Shown here one piece after another: positions 50,727-62,220 of a stretch of 64,000 bases of DNA. This stretch comes from Elysia chlorotica (Eukaryota; Mollusca; Gastropoda; Plakobranchidae). The notes below the pieces were generated by a model. That model ran no database searches, was not told the origin of the DNA, and saw only the letters and a program-made list of their open reading frames with translations. The translations under genes and the position numbers were made by a program. The first letter of the stretch is position 1, and each line of letters starts with the position of its first letter. The stretch spans positions 691,543-755,542 of the forward strand of contig RQTK01000104.1 of NCBI GenBank assembly GCA_003991915.1, read 5' to 3'.

Positions 50727-52985
50727 CCCCCCCCTCTCCTCAATCATCAAGCGCAGAGAAGCGCAGATCTATCTACAAGCACCAAATGACAAATCAGATA
50801 TCTATAGATATCTATCCAGACATCAATTGGTTTATAATTTAAAAATACATATGCACATGTACATTATATTCATCAAAAAATAGTAACATGATTATGCCAA
50901 CATTGTTCTGTTCTTATATTTGATCATAAATTATTGGTTAAGAGCATAAGAATTAAATTTGAAACAGTTGTTAGCCATGCACTGGGGCGATAGAACAATA
51001 ACTGAGGGATAATGAAATAAATTAATTTTTATGCTATGCCTAAGGCGTAAGTGTATTATGCTCTGAAGAAGTTGTTCGAAGTTACAAAAAAGATCAATAA
51101 CACATAATCAAAGAATACAGATATGAATAAATACCAGTACCACAGAACCAACGTTTCAAGTATCGTGACATTTCTAAACCAGGCTCATAGAGCAAAAAAA
51201 TTATTCTTCAAAACAAATGTTCATGTACAATGTTTTCTTCAACATTATTATCTAGCGATCTTTAAAAAATAATTTGTTTCCAACTCCTCTCGTGCATCAG
51301 TTTCATAACTACTAGACACATGTAAGCACCCACATGATATTGCGGCCGATAAACCCATCAACACATGCGTGCGGTGAAGTCATTGATTCAGCATTGCTTG
51401 AAAGCGACCCAGCAATCGCGCAGACCCAACTACATTGTACTCCACGAATCACATGGCAGCATGAATTCATCTTTGAATGGACTGGACCAAATCCGGCTAG
51501 ACTAAAAGCCACTTATACCAACTTAAGAAAGCAAATTAACGGAGGGCAATTAAAAAAACGCATACAAAAGCACCAATATGAAGAGCTATGTTGTTTGAAG
51601 TAAGGCAGAAATAGAAGTAACTATTCTATGCTAATCATTAAAAGTCGCTCGTATTAATTTTAACATTTATGTTTTCATCTAAAAGTAGTATGTATAGCAT
51701 ACAGGGTTGGAGCCATTTCAAAGAAATCCTTTATATGATTTTGAGATAGAGACATAAACGTTGAACAGTTGAGAAATACTTTAATTATAACATTGTACTT
51801 AAAATAAAATAATCTATAGGTGAACAAAGCTAAGTCATAAATATCAAATAACTTATGCTTTTTTCTTACCAATTATAAGCTGGTCATTTTCAGACCATTG
51901 TTTCTTCCTTATTGCCTCTTAAGTGTTTCATTTTGCTAAGTGCTGCCTTAAAATAATGTAAATCAACAGATGCCATTTTGCCTTTTCCTCAGCGTATAGA
52001 CTAGCTAATCAACTAAAGGTCTTAATAAATGTTTGATGAAGCTTTAGAAATATAATTCAGATTATTTAATAAACTGGCATTTTCTTTATACAAGATTAAG
52101 ATTTAGAGACAGAGTTAGGGACTAAAGCAACGGAACTTGCTATGAACTCCATATAATTCTAGAGAGGCTATAAGTATTTTTGGTCCATTTACCATAACGG
52201 TTTTCATTGTTTGTTTGAATGAATAAACAAATTGTTGCAAGTTAAAATTAAAATGAAATTTAATTATACTCTTCCTTCCAATATACAACAACTGATGAGA
52301 ATTTTGCCATGATAATGTGAACAAAGATATAATACACGAAATCATTATTTTCTGTGGCATTTATGACTAGTTTTGCTTTTTTAAACTCTATAAAAAAAAT
52401 TACAATAGATTGTATTTCAACGTTATAGTTACGTGTAGTTCAATAGAATAGATTCTATTTTAATTTTAAGTCACAACTTAACTGCTGTCCTCTTTTTTTT
52501 TTTCTTCTTTTCTTCTGTAAAAAATGATATTATTTGGGTTTAAAACATCGCATAAAATGACACAGATTGATTGAAAAAAAAAAACAATGTTATTAAGTAC
52601 TCACAGTATACAATAATTAAAAGTTAAAAATATAAGTTGGAACAAAATTCATCAATAGTTTGGAAGAAAATGGAACTGAAAGTAAAAATGAACGAAGTTC
52701 ATACATAAAATACAACTCAAATGAAAATGAATAAACAAAAGTTTTAAGGTAAAACATAGCAATCAGGATGAAAAGGGAAACAATTGAAATGTGAATTAAA
52801 TGCCGTGATGTAAAAGCTAAGCCATTATTTTTACATTCATCTCAGCAAAACACGCAGGGGACATTTGTAGTATCTCCAGCGTCTTTTGCATCCTGGATTG
52901 TTATGCTTTCGGAAGAAAAAAAACTCACGGAAAAAGAAATAATTAAGCGTCAACTTCAATCTTCTTCGCAGAAAGATTAAAAACA

Positions 52986-53283
52986 TTTATTTAGCATTTT
53001 ACAACATAGCGGAGTCAAATGAGCTTTAAGTACATGTATTACAGTCCTCAATGAACTTAATGAAACAATTCTATCACAAATCCACATAACAAAAATATTG
53101 ACACAAAAATGTCATCTTCGCAAAAAAATATATATATACTATTTTTTTTAATGTGTTTTAACACAGTAAGAGTGTTAAGTTAATCAAAAGCTGAAATATG
53201 GTTGGAAGAAACATGACACTTAAATAACTATACGTGAAGAAGGTGTGTAACTCTTAGTCCAGCAGCGTGAACAATACCTTAAA
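52986..53283 (-). other. Vsx: Vsx copy B 3' UTR (inferred)
   Basis: Non-coding DNA after the copy B stop codon on the minus strand. An AATAAA on that strand (tttatt at 52986-52991) is a plausible poly(A) signal about 295 bp after the stop; other A/T-rich options exist nearby, so the end is uncertain. Confidence 0.4.
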
Positions 53284-53567
53284 TCAACACATGCCCATCC
53301 CCCGTGCCATTGAGTTCATACTATCTTGAATTTTGTCGGAACTCTTTTCTTTTGAGCAGTAATTTCCGTCTCCGTCAGCGTGCAACGCCTGCAGAACTTT
53401 AGCGCTGTGTTCTTGCGCCTTCGCTCTCAGTGCAGCGATGCTCTCTGACTTCCGCTCCTCTTTGACCCCTCGACCTCCCAGCTCTTCAAATCTATCTTCG
53501 CTTCCGGAGAGCTCCGTCTCTTCCTCGCTCATCTTCTTGGACGCCTCCAGAGATTTCTTATGCATGC
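53284..53567 (-). CDS. Vsx: Vsx copy B, terminal exon: end of CVC and OAR-like motif, short tail
   Basis: Acceptor is tttcccgtcag; the first two bases complete a Gly codon, then MHKKSLEASKK follows, which is the conserved end of the Vsx CVC region. 93 residues to the stop. An acidic stretch (EEETELSGSEDRFEELGG) is followed by the OAR-like motif SIAALRAKAQEHSAKVL (53392-53442), then a tail ending MARGMGMC. The tail after the OAR-like motif is about 40 residues, against more than 400 in copy A. The stop is at 53284-53286. A 38-bp minisatellite starts about 10 bp upstream of the acceptor. Confidence 0.95.
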
Positions 53568-54123
53568 CTGACGGGAAAGATAAAGTAAAATATTATGAAA
53601 CTACAGGGAAGAGGAAAGATGAAGTAAAATATTATGAAACTACAGGGAAGAGGAAAGATGAAGTAAAATATTATAAAACTACAGGGAAGAGGAAAGATGA
53701 AGTAAAATATTATGAAACTACAGGGAAGAGGAAAGATGAAGTAAAATATGTATGGAACTACAGGGAGCAGGAAAGATGAAGTAAAATATATGTGAAGCTA
53801 CAAGAAGTAAAATATGTATGGAACTACAGGGAAGAACGCATTCACGGATTTATCAATTGTTAAAAGCAGATAAGCATTCATTTGCGTCGTAAGAAATACC
53901 AAAATAATCGCCGAGCAAACATTTGTTCAGCATCACTAGTTTTACTTAGATTGAAAATTTGAAGAAAAAAATGTTACAGTGGCGGATTAGATATCACGTA
54001 GGAGAGTGCAAGTGTGTGCGTTTCATTATGACGGCATGTCTCAAAAGAAAGTGTTGAAACGCTGAGAATTAGTGTTGTCAACAGTCAGAGATTCGACAAG
54101 AGGCAGCCTAGACAGGCCCTCAC
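53568..54123 (-). other. Vsx copy B intron, with minisatellite at its acceptor
   Basis: 556 bp from gtgagg (minus strand, 54123) to cccgtcag. The acceptor-proximal half is minisatellite (53575-53840). The remainder, 53840-54120, is unremarkable. Confidence 0.9.
53575..53840. repeat. 38-bp minisatellite inside the Vsx copy B intron
   Basis: Units of aagatgaagtaaaatattat plus gaaactacagggaagagg, 38 bp; about five full copies and two or three decayed ones to the right. On the minus strand the units are pyrimidine-rich (cctcttccctgtagtttcat), so they form the tract leading to the exon 53567 acceptor. Each unit includes a CTGTAG, a potential decoy acceptor. Confidence 0.93.
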
Positions 54124-54304
54124 CTAAGAGCCAAGGCGCTGCCGAGTTTTCGATGCCTTTGTCTGCACTCTTCACAATGGCGTCCGGAAGTGGAAGTGCA
54201 TGTCTCACCATCGCGCCGTACAACCCATACTCCGCCATGATTGAACTTTTGCCCCAGGTCTTTTCGGTCTTCCGCCACTTCGCCCGCCGGTTCTGGAACC
54301 AGAC
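54124..54304 (-). CDS. Vsx: Vsx copy B, exon with recognition helix and CVC domain
   Basis: 181 bp, same length and phases as copy A exon 16688-16868. It starts [18 protein letters not shown] (homeodomain 47-60, Q50) after acceptor tacttctag (minus, 54305), continues [20 protein letters not shown] and ends SAAPWLL plus one G before donor gtgagg. It shares TEKTWG with copy A, where vertebrate Vsx has REKCWG. Codons are less GC-rich than in copy A, and the proteins differ mostly in the last third of the CVC region. Homeodomain residues 1-46 were not found in 54305-64000, so they are probably beyond the window. The first 72 nt are duplicated in inverted orientation at 54760-54831. Confidence 0.96.
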
Positions 54305-54399
54305 CTAGAAGTAAAAAATGTAAATGTGGCCATGAAGTCACTGCAAGATGTTCTGTATAGAGGGTGGGAGAGAATTATCTCCCTCTCTCCGGGTTTACC
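54233..54399. repeat. Inverted repeat, left arm (contains the real exon edge)
   Basis: 167 bp, pairs with 54665-54831. By hand alignment there are no indels and five mismatches. It covers 72 nt of the copy B exon, its 3' splice site and 95 bp of intron. A further 15-bp inner match (54430-54444 with 54646-54660) follows after a 30-bp left-side insertion. Confidence 0.95.
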
Positions 54400-54484
54400 C
54401 TGCAAGATGGTTGTGAAAATGTGTTTTATATAGAGAATGTTGATCCAAAGCTCCACCGATCCACAGAGTATCAAAGAAGTTTGG

Positions 54485-54534
54485 AAAAAAAAAGCAAAAA
54501 AAAAAAAAAAAAAAAAATACCCCCCCCCCCCCGA
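54485..54534. repeat. Poly-A then poly-C run in the hairpin loop
   Basis: A-rich run followed by a short TAC spacer and about 14 C. It sits between the arms of the inverted repeat. Confidence 0.9.
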
Positions 54535-54664
54535 GATTTTCTGTTTAAAGAAAACAGCTCATTTAAAACATACCATTATAAAATATTTTGTAATCTCGTT
54601 GAATGAAAGGGTCAAATCCAAAGATAGTCGCAAAACTTTGACTGTATCAACATTCTCTATGTAC

Positions 54665-54831
54665 GGTAAACCCGGAGAGAGGGAGATAATTCTCTCCCTC
54701 CCTCTATACAGAACATCTTGCAGTGACTTCATGCCCACATTAACAATTTTTACTTCTAGGTCTGGTTCCAGAACCGGCGGGCGAAGTGGCGGAAGACCGA
54801 AAAGACCTGGGGTAAAAGTTCAATCATGGCG
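54665..54831. repeat. Inverted repeat, right arm
   Basis: Reverse-complement partner of 54233-54399 with five mismatches in 167 bp. The loop between the arms is about 200-265 bp. The outer end stops inside the exon copy, at the codon after Met-Ala. Confidence 0.95.
54760..54831 (+). pseudogene. Truncated inverted copy of the Vsx copy B homeobox/CVC exon
   Basis: After an intact-looking acceptor (ttacttctag at 54759) the + strand reads [18 protein letters not shown] then KSSIMA, 24 codons, and then breaks into unrelated DNA. It is a duplicate of the minus-strand exon start at 54304 and lies on the opposite strand of the presumed copy B intron. It cannot make a homeodomain. No other exon of a + strand gene was found nearby. 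Confidence 0.93.
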
Positions 54832-55079
54832 TGCAGATTGACAGTCAGAGAGATAGGCAGAGATACAGGAGAAAGCCCCCCGCACCCAATCCGTATTGGG
54901 AAGTAACCAATCACCTTTTGATGGAAAGAGGTCAAAAGGATCAGGCTGGCAGTGTCGAAGGCGCTGTTCATCCCAGCAGGAAATGCGATGTGGGCCAGGG
55001 AAAGTGACAGCCAATGGGAGACGACCCGAATTGCCAACTCTGAGAGGCTACTTCTCAATGATTGCCCCAGAAAGAGGTG

Positions 55080-55215
55080 AGCGAAAGTGAGGGGAGAGGG
55101 GCAAGATAAATGGGGGTGGAGAGGAATGGGGGAGAGGAGGGGAGAGAACGAAAGCAGGAAAAGGGGGATGGGGGAGAAAAGGCGAGCTTCATGATGGGAA
55201 GAAATGAGACAGAAA
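55080..55215. other. GA/G-rich low-complexity stretch
   Basis: Purine-rich, with gggggatgggggag-type runs; opposite-strand frames are Ser/Pro-rich artefacts. Confidence 0.7.
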
Positions 55216-55317
55216 GTGAGAGAAAAGATAGAATCAAAGTAATGGAAATACAGAGTTAAGTAAGTGAGAGGTGAAGTTCTAAAAGGTAGATAGGTCGACA
55301 GATAATAATAGATATGT

Positions 55318-55322
55318 GGATG

Positions 55323-55373
<51 letters not shown>

Positions 55374-55381
55374 GGACAGAC

Positions 55382-55425
<44 letters not shown>

Positions 55426-55433
55426 GGACAGAC

Positions 55434-55477
<44 letters not shown>

Positions 55478-55485
55478 GGACAGAC

Positions 55486-55529
<44 letters not shown>

Positions 55530-55537
55530 GGACAGAC

Positions 55538-55568
<31 letters not shown>

Positions 55569-55579
55569 TAGATAGATAA

Positions 55580-55620
<41 letters not shown>
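55318..55620. repeat. GACA array with 52-bp higher-order unit, then (GATA)n
   Basis: GACA tetramers interrupted by aacggacagacagata at 55371, 55423, 55475 and 55527, an exact 52-bp spacing (13 tetramers): a higher-order repeat of four units. It passes into GATA tetramers at about 55563-55620, which abut the 3' end of the LINE remnant. Confidence 0.95.
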
Positions 55621-56665
55621 CTATTGCATTTATATAGCGCACTTCCATGAGCAATCATGCTCAATGCCCTTAACAATTTCCATTATCACAATTACAATGT
55701 TGGCACAATACAATAATTATTACATTCAAAAGCCACTAGGAATCGTTAGAGTGTATTTACAACATTCACCGATTCAATTTCAATCATCAAAAAGGTAGGG
55801 TTTTAGCATGCGTTGAAAGTTTCCATGGAAGGTGCCTCTCTCATGTTTTTGGGAAGGTTGCTCCATACTTAGGACCGAGATAGTAAAAATGTTGCTGGTC
55901 TGTTGATTTATAATTTATGTTTGGTACAACAATGATTATTTTATAAGCTGAAGATCTAAGTTGCCTAATAATATGTCCTTATACAATCAGAGATTATGTA
56001 GGTGCCATCTGATTGAGGCATTTATAGCAAATTATGCACAGCTTGTACATTATCCTCTTTTAACAGGCAGCCAATATAAATGGGGAAGAACAGGACTAAT
56101 GTTATTTGAACCATTTGCAATTGATTTATAGTGTCGTTGAGGAGAGATGCCAGTAAAACGTTACAGAGGTCATATTTGGACAATATCAAAGATGAAACAA
56201 GGGTCTTGGTCACATTTTCATTTAAACGAACCGTATGCTTGCAATTTTCTTAATTTGAAAATAATTTTTGTAACAAAGGTCAGTAACATAATAATGATTA
56301 CGTTAACATATTTTGATAAAAAAGAATACCTAGATTTCTTACTCTCGTGTTGCTATTTATCATATGGCCATTGATGTTGATAGTTGTTCGAGGCACATTC
56401 GCAGCTTCAATTCCAATCAGTATAATTGTAGTTTTGTCCTCGTAGACTTTCGTCTATTGATACCCACCCACAGTTTTAGATTATAAGCACAGTCAGATGT
56501 TTTAGTGGCTAAAGACTGTAAATCTTCAATTGTGCATGCTTCATATAACTGGGTATCATCAGCATAGAGATCGAATCTTTGAGAGTGTTCTGCTATTGTG
56601 TTGATAAGAGGCTGAGTATACAGAGTAAAAGTACTGAGCCTTGTGGGACACCGAATTGAAATGGA
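55621..56665 (-). pseudogene. LINE remnant: reverse transcriptase and 3' end (CR1/L2-like)
   Basis: Read on the minus strand from 56665: GVPQGSV (rc of 56632-56652), then LYADDTQLYEA with the catalytic YADD (rc of 56555-56566), then in another frame VSSLILSKYDLCNVLLASLL and INQLQMVQ (about 56110-56200). These are standard reverse-transcriptase landmarks. The 3' end carries gcgctatataaatgcaatag, matching the usual short hairpin-like LINE end, followed by a (TCTA)n tail (minus). Several frameshifts and stops make it inactive; the 5' part is missing. CR1/L2-like placement is inference from motif style and the microsatellite tail. Confidence 0.8.
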
Positions 56666-57124
56666 ATGTACATGTAATCAGATTTAGATAGAGGGAGAAA
56701 AGAGAGAGAACGAAAAGGATGTACAGGAGATAATTATTGGCTAACGAACTGTTTTGTACTTTGATGTTTCTTTCTCTCTCTATTTCTCGTTTTCTCTCTA
56801 GCAACCCATTTTACAATTCCATATGCATGACCATTTTAAAAGATTTATTTCCCTTTATCTACTCATCAAACTTTCGTGCCTCTTTACATCAAGTCATAAT
56901 TTTATCTAAAATTTTGTCAATCTACCTACTTTTTTTTAGCTTTCTACCCATTTATCTTTCTATCTATTTATCTATGTATCAATCTTTATGCTCATTCTCT
57001 CCTAGTTTCTCCTTTTTACGTCTATCTTAGTCTCTTCCTCATTTCATCTATATCCTTTTCTATTCAAGCCTCACCGTTTCGGCCTCGTTAGTTTAGCGGC
57101 TAGTTGTTTGTTCATCATTAAACG

Positions 57125-57133
57125 CTCTCTCTC

Positions 57134-57182
<49 letters not shown>
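57125..57182. repeat. (CT)n microsatellite
   Basis: CT array with one TGTCTG interruption; CT-rich DNA continues to 57260. Confidence 0.95.
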
Positions 57183-57183
<1 letters not shown>

Positions 57184-57466
57184 GTCTATTCATGTGTCTC
57201 TTATTTCTTTCTCTCTCTCCCTCTCTCTCCCCCTCCTCTCTCTCACTCAGTCTCTCTCCGTGGCATCTTCATTTTTCACAAACTCTCAGCAATTTGGCTA
57301 GCTGTTTACCTCGGACCAGAGCATCTAAAAAAAGCTGTTTTTAAAAGTTCATCGTCTCACTCTCAGAGTGAGTACGTTAAGTGTCGAATGCTTAGAAACT
57401 GGAAAAGATTCGTGGAGGATCAATAGAGTGGCCATACAAAGGAGAAGTGGGGAAAGTGCAAGATGC

Positions 57467-57471
<5 letters not shown>

Positions 57472-57542
<71 letters not shown>

Positions 57543-58049
57543 AACCGACAGACAGACAGACAGACCGACAGACAGACAGGGACAGAGACAGTCATATAAT
57601 GACAGTCATATAAAGACAGAGACAGGTACAGACATACGAGCCAGATAGACGGAGACAGCGAGACAGAGACAGCCAGACAGTGACAGACAGAGACAGTCAG
57701 AAACAGAGACAGACAGGCAGACAGAGACATCGATAGTCAGATACAGAGACAGACAGAGACAGAGACAGAGACAGCTAGACAGAGACAGCCAGACAGAGAC
57801 AGACAGACAGAGACAGAGACAGGGACAGTCAGACAGAGACAGGCAGACAGGCATAGACAGAGATAGACATACAGAGACAGACAGAGATAGGCATACATAG
57901 ACAGCCAGCCAGACAGAGACAGAAAGACAGAGACAGAGACAGCGACAGCCAGACAGAGACAGGCATACCTAGATAGACAGAGGTAAACATACAGTGACAA
58001 ACATAGATAGACATACAGAGACAGACAGAGATATACAGACATACAGCTA

Positions 58050-58082
<33 letters not shown>

Positions 58083-58110
58083 ACAGCCAGACAGACAGAC
58101 AAAGGCAGAC
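57472..58110. repeat. (GA)n then CAGA/CAGC compound array
   Basis: About 33 GA units (57472-57538), then a long imperfect run of GACAGA with GACAGC, CATACA and AGATAG variants, with (CCAG)n at 58044-58078. Frames through it give Cys/Leu/Ser or Arg/Glu polymers. Confidence 0.93.
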
Positions 58111-58581
58111 AGACAGAGATAGGCGAAGAGAGATAGGGGAATGAAGACACAGACACAAACGCATACGCACATGTAGAAAAAGAGACAGGCGAAAATAAGA
58201 CGAAACGTTATTTTTAAATGGGAGACCGTGTTTAAATATTAAGCCGTGATACTCTCCAGTTGTAAAAAGTATATGAACAATATTTGTACTACAAACCATT
58301 GATCATTATTTACATAATTATTGAAGTTTTTACATAAGCACTCTTTAATATAGTATCCCTATCTGCAAAATATATGTTTCTGCGCATCCCATGATTTATT
58401 AAGAAAGTACACACATTCAGTGCTCAATATCGATAAATTGCAACACACGATAACCACTGAAAGATTGAAAAAAAGAAGGAAAGTTACAAATTTGAACTTA
58501 TTAGAGACTAAGGTGTTTGGAAGATCAAAATAAGAAGCGGAAAGGCAAAAGTTTTTATACATTATTATAGAAGAATTCGTG

Positions 58582-58769
58582 TGGTGTAACGTCCGACGTC
58601 ATCACTATAATTGCTATATTGTGGACGAACTACAAGACTTACGTCTGACAAGTTTACATGCTGCCACATAGACTTTGCCTCCGCCAGTCAAATTTAACTG
58701 ACAAAGTCACCAACGCGGGGCTGGAACCATGGACCTCCTGCGTCGAAAGCGTATGTTCTACCCCAGGGC

Positions 58770-58775
<6 letters not shown>
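58582..58775 (-). mobile_element. tRNA-headed SINE
   Basis: From the left: gtgtaacgtccgacgtca, tattgtggacgaactacaag, acttacgtctgacaagttta, catgctgccacat, then the head rc (ggggctggaaccatggacct, tatgttctacccc). Minus orientation; the body is shortened. A CT array follows directly at 58771. Confidence 0.72.

Positions 58776-58820
<45 letters not shown>
58771..58820. repeat. (CT)n microsatellite
   Basis: About 25 CT units at the head end of the SINE 58582-58775. Confidence 0.95.
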
Positions 58821-58826
<6 letters not shown>

Positions 58827-59999
58827 TTAAAAGAGTTTCAGAAAAGTATAGAAGGAAAGATAGGAAAAAAGAAAGAGCAGCGAACCAATGAAATAAATGG
58901 AGGCTGGTAAATTCAGAATCCACAGTCAGGGGTACAGAAATGCAGACCTCCAGGCAGAAGAACATACAGCTCTCAGAAGAAAATAGAACAATCATTTACA
59001 AAAATACATCCAGCAAAAATTCAGACAAACAAAGTAAAACCACCAGAGTTTATTTGTTCATAAACAAAGCGGACACACAATTTGCTAAAAGCACAAGTAA
59101 AGAGCGGCATTGTCCAAGACAGAATCAATACATACACTGTCCTATTTAGATATTCTTTCAAGAATATTACTTATCTTAATAACAAGCTTCGCTTGTATTG
59201 CTCATTTTCAAAAATCAAATTTGGCCAATATTGAACTTTATAATACCTTTTACACTCTGATTTCCAAGGCTTCACGTGTTGTGGGTTGTGTGATTTTTTA
59301 ATGAGCAGAATTTTTGAAGAAAAACATATCTGGCATAAATATTAGACAGTGATAAAGAGAGCATGCTAAGGATAATGTGCATATTTTTATAATGGACTGC
59401 GGAATAAGTTTTGAACGCAGTGCGAGTCTGTGCATGCGTTGAGGAAAAAAAAAGGGGGGGGGGCAGATTTAAGATTGACAGATTTTTTCTGTGTCTATCG
59501 TTAGAACAAAATAGATTTACAAAATTCGGTAAAAATAAAAATCAGTGCAAAAAAAAATGTATACTTCAATTTTATTCCTCAAGGATGATTATCGGGTGTT
59601 TTTTAAATGTTAAAAATCCCCTCAGCCTTATTGTCTTTTATGATCATTTGATATGCTCTTCCAAAATCACCAAACTGATGTGTACCTTAAAATGTTAACA
59701 TCACTACTAAGTAGTCACTCCTACTCACGGGTGCTCCTAAAACGCAAGACTTCTTTGAAATATCTGACATATTTTTGGTAGTCTTTGTCGTTCATCGCCA
59801 ACAATTGGACAATTGTGTGGACTGTACTATATACTAAGAGAGAGGGGGGGGGAGTTTGGCTGGAGGTCACTCCTATTATTCTAGACCAGATAATATATCT
59901 GTCTCAGAAATCTTGTACTCAAGTACGACTCCAATTACAATGTACCGCCAATGGGATGATAAGCAACATTCAAAATTAGCAATTTTCCTCAAAGCTACT

Positions 60000-60330
60000 C
60001 AGAAAATGCCCATCAAACGTTTCTGTTGAGTAATTGCGAGGCAGAACTAATATGCCCCAGTGGGAGACCATTGGGCGAGGGCTGTACATTGAAGGGTCCA
60101 CCCACCCCCAACCCCCCACCCTTTCCTCTCTGGACCAATCATTCCCCCACATGACCCGACATGGCACCGCGGCGCAAGCAATAGCTACAGGCTTTGTGAT
60201 TCACCCCAAGATGTTAAGACGCTTCAGGCACAGTCGCTCATTAGCCCCGCAACTCCAGGACAGAGCTCTGATTGGTCGTGGTGCAGATGCCCTAACTTAT
60301 CGTTTCCGTTTTGTCTATGGGAACCTTTAT
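60000..60330. promoter_or_regulatory. Candidate regulatory island
   Basis: Repeat-free, GC-richer stretch with gagtaattgcgagg (60028), ggaccaatcattcccccaca and tctgattggtcgtgg (two CCAAT-type sites, one in each orientation, about 60132 and 60268), and caccgcggcgc. It ends where the 64-bp minisatellite begins. A 126-codon + frame overlaps it but resembles nothing known. Regulatory role is inference. Confidence 0.28.
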
Positions 60331-60985
60331 CTCAAAACCTCTAATATTTGGTTGGTTAAAGAGAATGATAGAGATAGGCAGACCGCTCCGTTATTGTTAA
60401 CTTTGGTTGGTTAAAGGAATTGCAAAAGATAGGCAGACCACCCCGTAAAGAGAGCGATAGAGATAGGCAGACCACTCCGTTATTGTTAAACCTCTAATAT
60501 TTGGTTGGTTAAGAAAGTGATGGAGGTAGGCAGACCATTCCGTTATTGTTAACTTTGGGTGGTTAAAGGAATTGCTAAAGATAGTCAGACCACCCGGTTA
60601 TCACAAAACCTCTAATAGTTGGTTGGTTAAAGGAAGTGCTAAAGATAGAGAGACCACTCCATTATTGTTAAACTTCTAATATTTGGTTCGTCAAAGAGAG
60701 TGATCGAAAAAGACAGACCGCCCCGTTGTCGCAAAACATCTAATATCTGGTTGGTTAAAGAGGGTGATAGAGAAAAGCAGACCACCCCGTTATCGTTAAA
60801 CCTCAAATATTTGGTTCTTTAAAGAGAGCGATAGAGAAAGGTAGACCGCCCTGTTATTGCAAAACCTCAAATATTTGGTTCTTTAAAGAGAGCGATAGAG
60901 AAAGGTAGACCGCCCTGTTATTGCAAAACCTCTAATATTTGGTTCGTTAAAGAGAGCGACAAAGAAAGGCAGACCACCGTGATGG
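60330..60985. repeat. 64-bp minisatellite
   Basis: About ten units built on ctaatatttggttggttaaa, gagagygatagagaaaggc and agaccaccccgttattg. Regular 63-64 bp spacing between 60676, 60740, 60803, 60866 and 60931; the left part is less regular with partial units. Each unit has a conserved aggcagaccrc core. Confidence 0.9.
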
Positions 60986-61574
60986 TGATGGTTACCGTAT
61001 GACCAAAGGGACCAGTCAGTGGGGGAAAAATTAATGTCGTCGTAAGATGGACTAATCTATCTCGAATCAAAGAAGCTGAAAATAGATTTACGGTTTTTTG
61101 AGCCGATAGTGTGGTGTTTTATCTGTATAGCTATACAGTCCGCTATTGTGCTGTTATCTTAAATAGCTATACAGTCTCTTTGTGGAAGTCCAGATTGTTG
61201 GAGGACAAAAGGGCGGGGGGAGTATTAATGAAGGTAACAAAAAAATGAAGTGGGATAATAAGAGGTTGCAGGAAAGTCAAGGACAACTATTTAAAGGGAT
61301 ATGGTATGTGGCAAATGAGATCAGAGGGTGAAGATTCAAACCGGTGGGTAGATGAGGAAATTTGCGAAAAACAGAAAGTTATTGCTAAAAAATATGAGAG
61401 GCATTTATGAGAGAGGTAAAACAAAACTTGTTGATATAAGAATGTGGGAAGAAACCGGCAGAAAAGGAAAACAGTCCGATAAGCCATTACATTGGCTTCA
61501 TTTTTGTAATATGAGTGAAACTTTAAATCATAATGATACACAATTTGATTGCGAAAGGAGATAAAAAGAGATGG

Positions 61575-61711
<137 letters not shown>

Positions 61712-62047
61712 TGTTAATAATGTGTAAACATGTACACGTTACAAAGAAATGTATCACAAAGGTGTTCAAAAAAGAGTCAGATACCTTAAATAAAACGAAG
61801 TTAAAAGACCCATCAGTTAGAGGACCCCGCTAGGTCTCACAACCACTCGCCAACGCCCAATAAAGCTATGTACAGCATAGATCTGCACGATATGCAGATT
61901 TTTAAAACTGCATTTATTGCGACGACATCTGTCCGATACCTGTCCCCACTGGCTGTGTGGCAATGTTGATTGTTATTTCATAAACCTGGCAAGATGCAGA
62001 CAGATTAACTGTAGTGTAATAGCCAGTCCGAGTGGAGTTTAGACGAG

Positions 62048-62220
62048 TTGGTTGCTGGACATCCAACATCAGCACTCTAGTCCAACTATCACGACTGCTG
62101 TCTCAGCCGATCATATTATACTGACACCGGTTTTACTAGTAGGAGATGAAATTTACAGTCATTTTTTACCGATCGTAGGTTTCGAACCGGCGACACCAAT
62201 GTTTTATCACTTACACCAGC
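62048..62220 (-). mobile_element. tRNA-headed SINE, internally deleted
   Basis: From the left: gttggttgctggacatccaa, catcagcac, then the jump to atactgacaccggtttta and the head rc with gtttcgaaccggcgac (62180) and tttatcacttac. The gacgtctgac/ctgccacaca module is absent, so the body has a deletion. Confidence 0.65.

Noticed and set aside
51334-51603. 89-codon + frame
   Set aside because: Unrecognised; no supporting signals. Possibly an old repeat remnant.
54756-55676. 306-codon minus-strand frame
   Set aside because: It reads the antisense of the inverted exon copy and then the GACA array; no protein resemblance other than repeat-derived residues.
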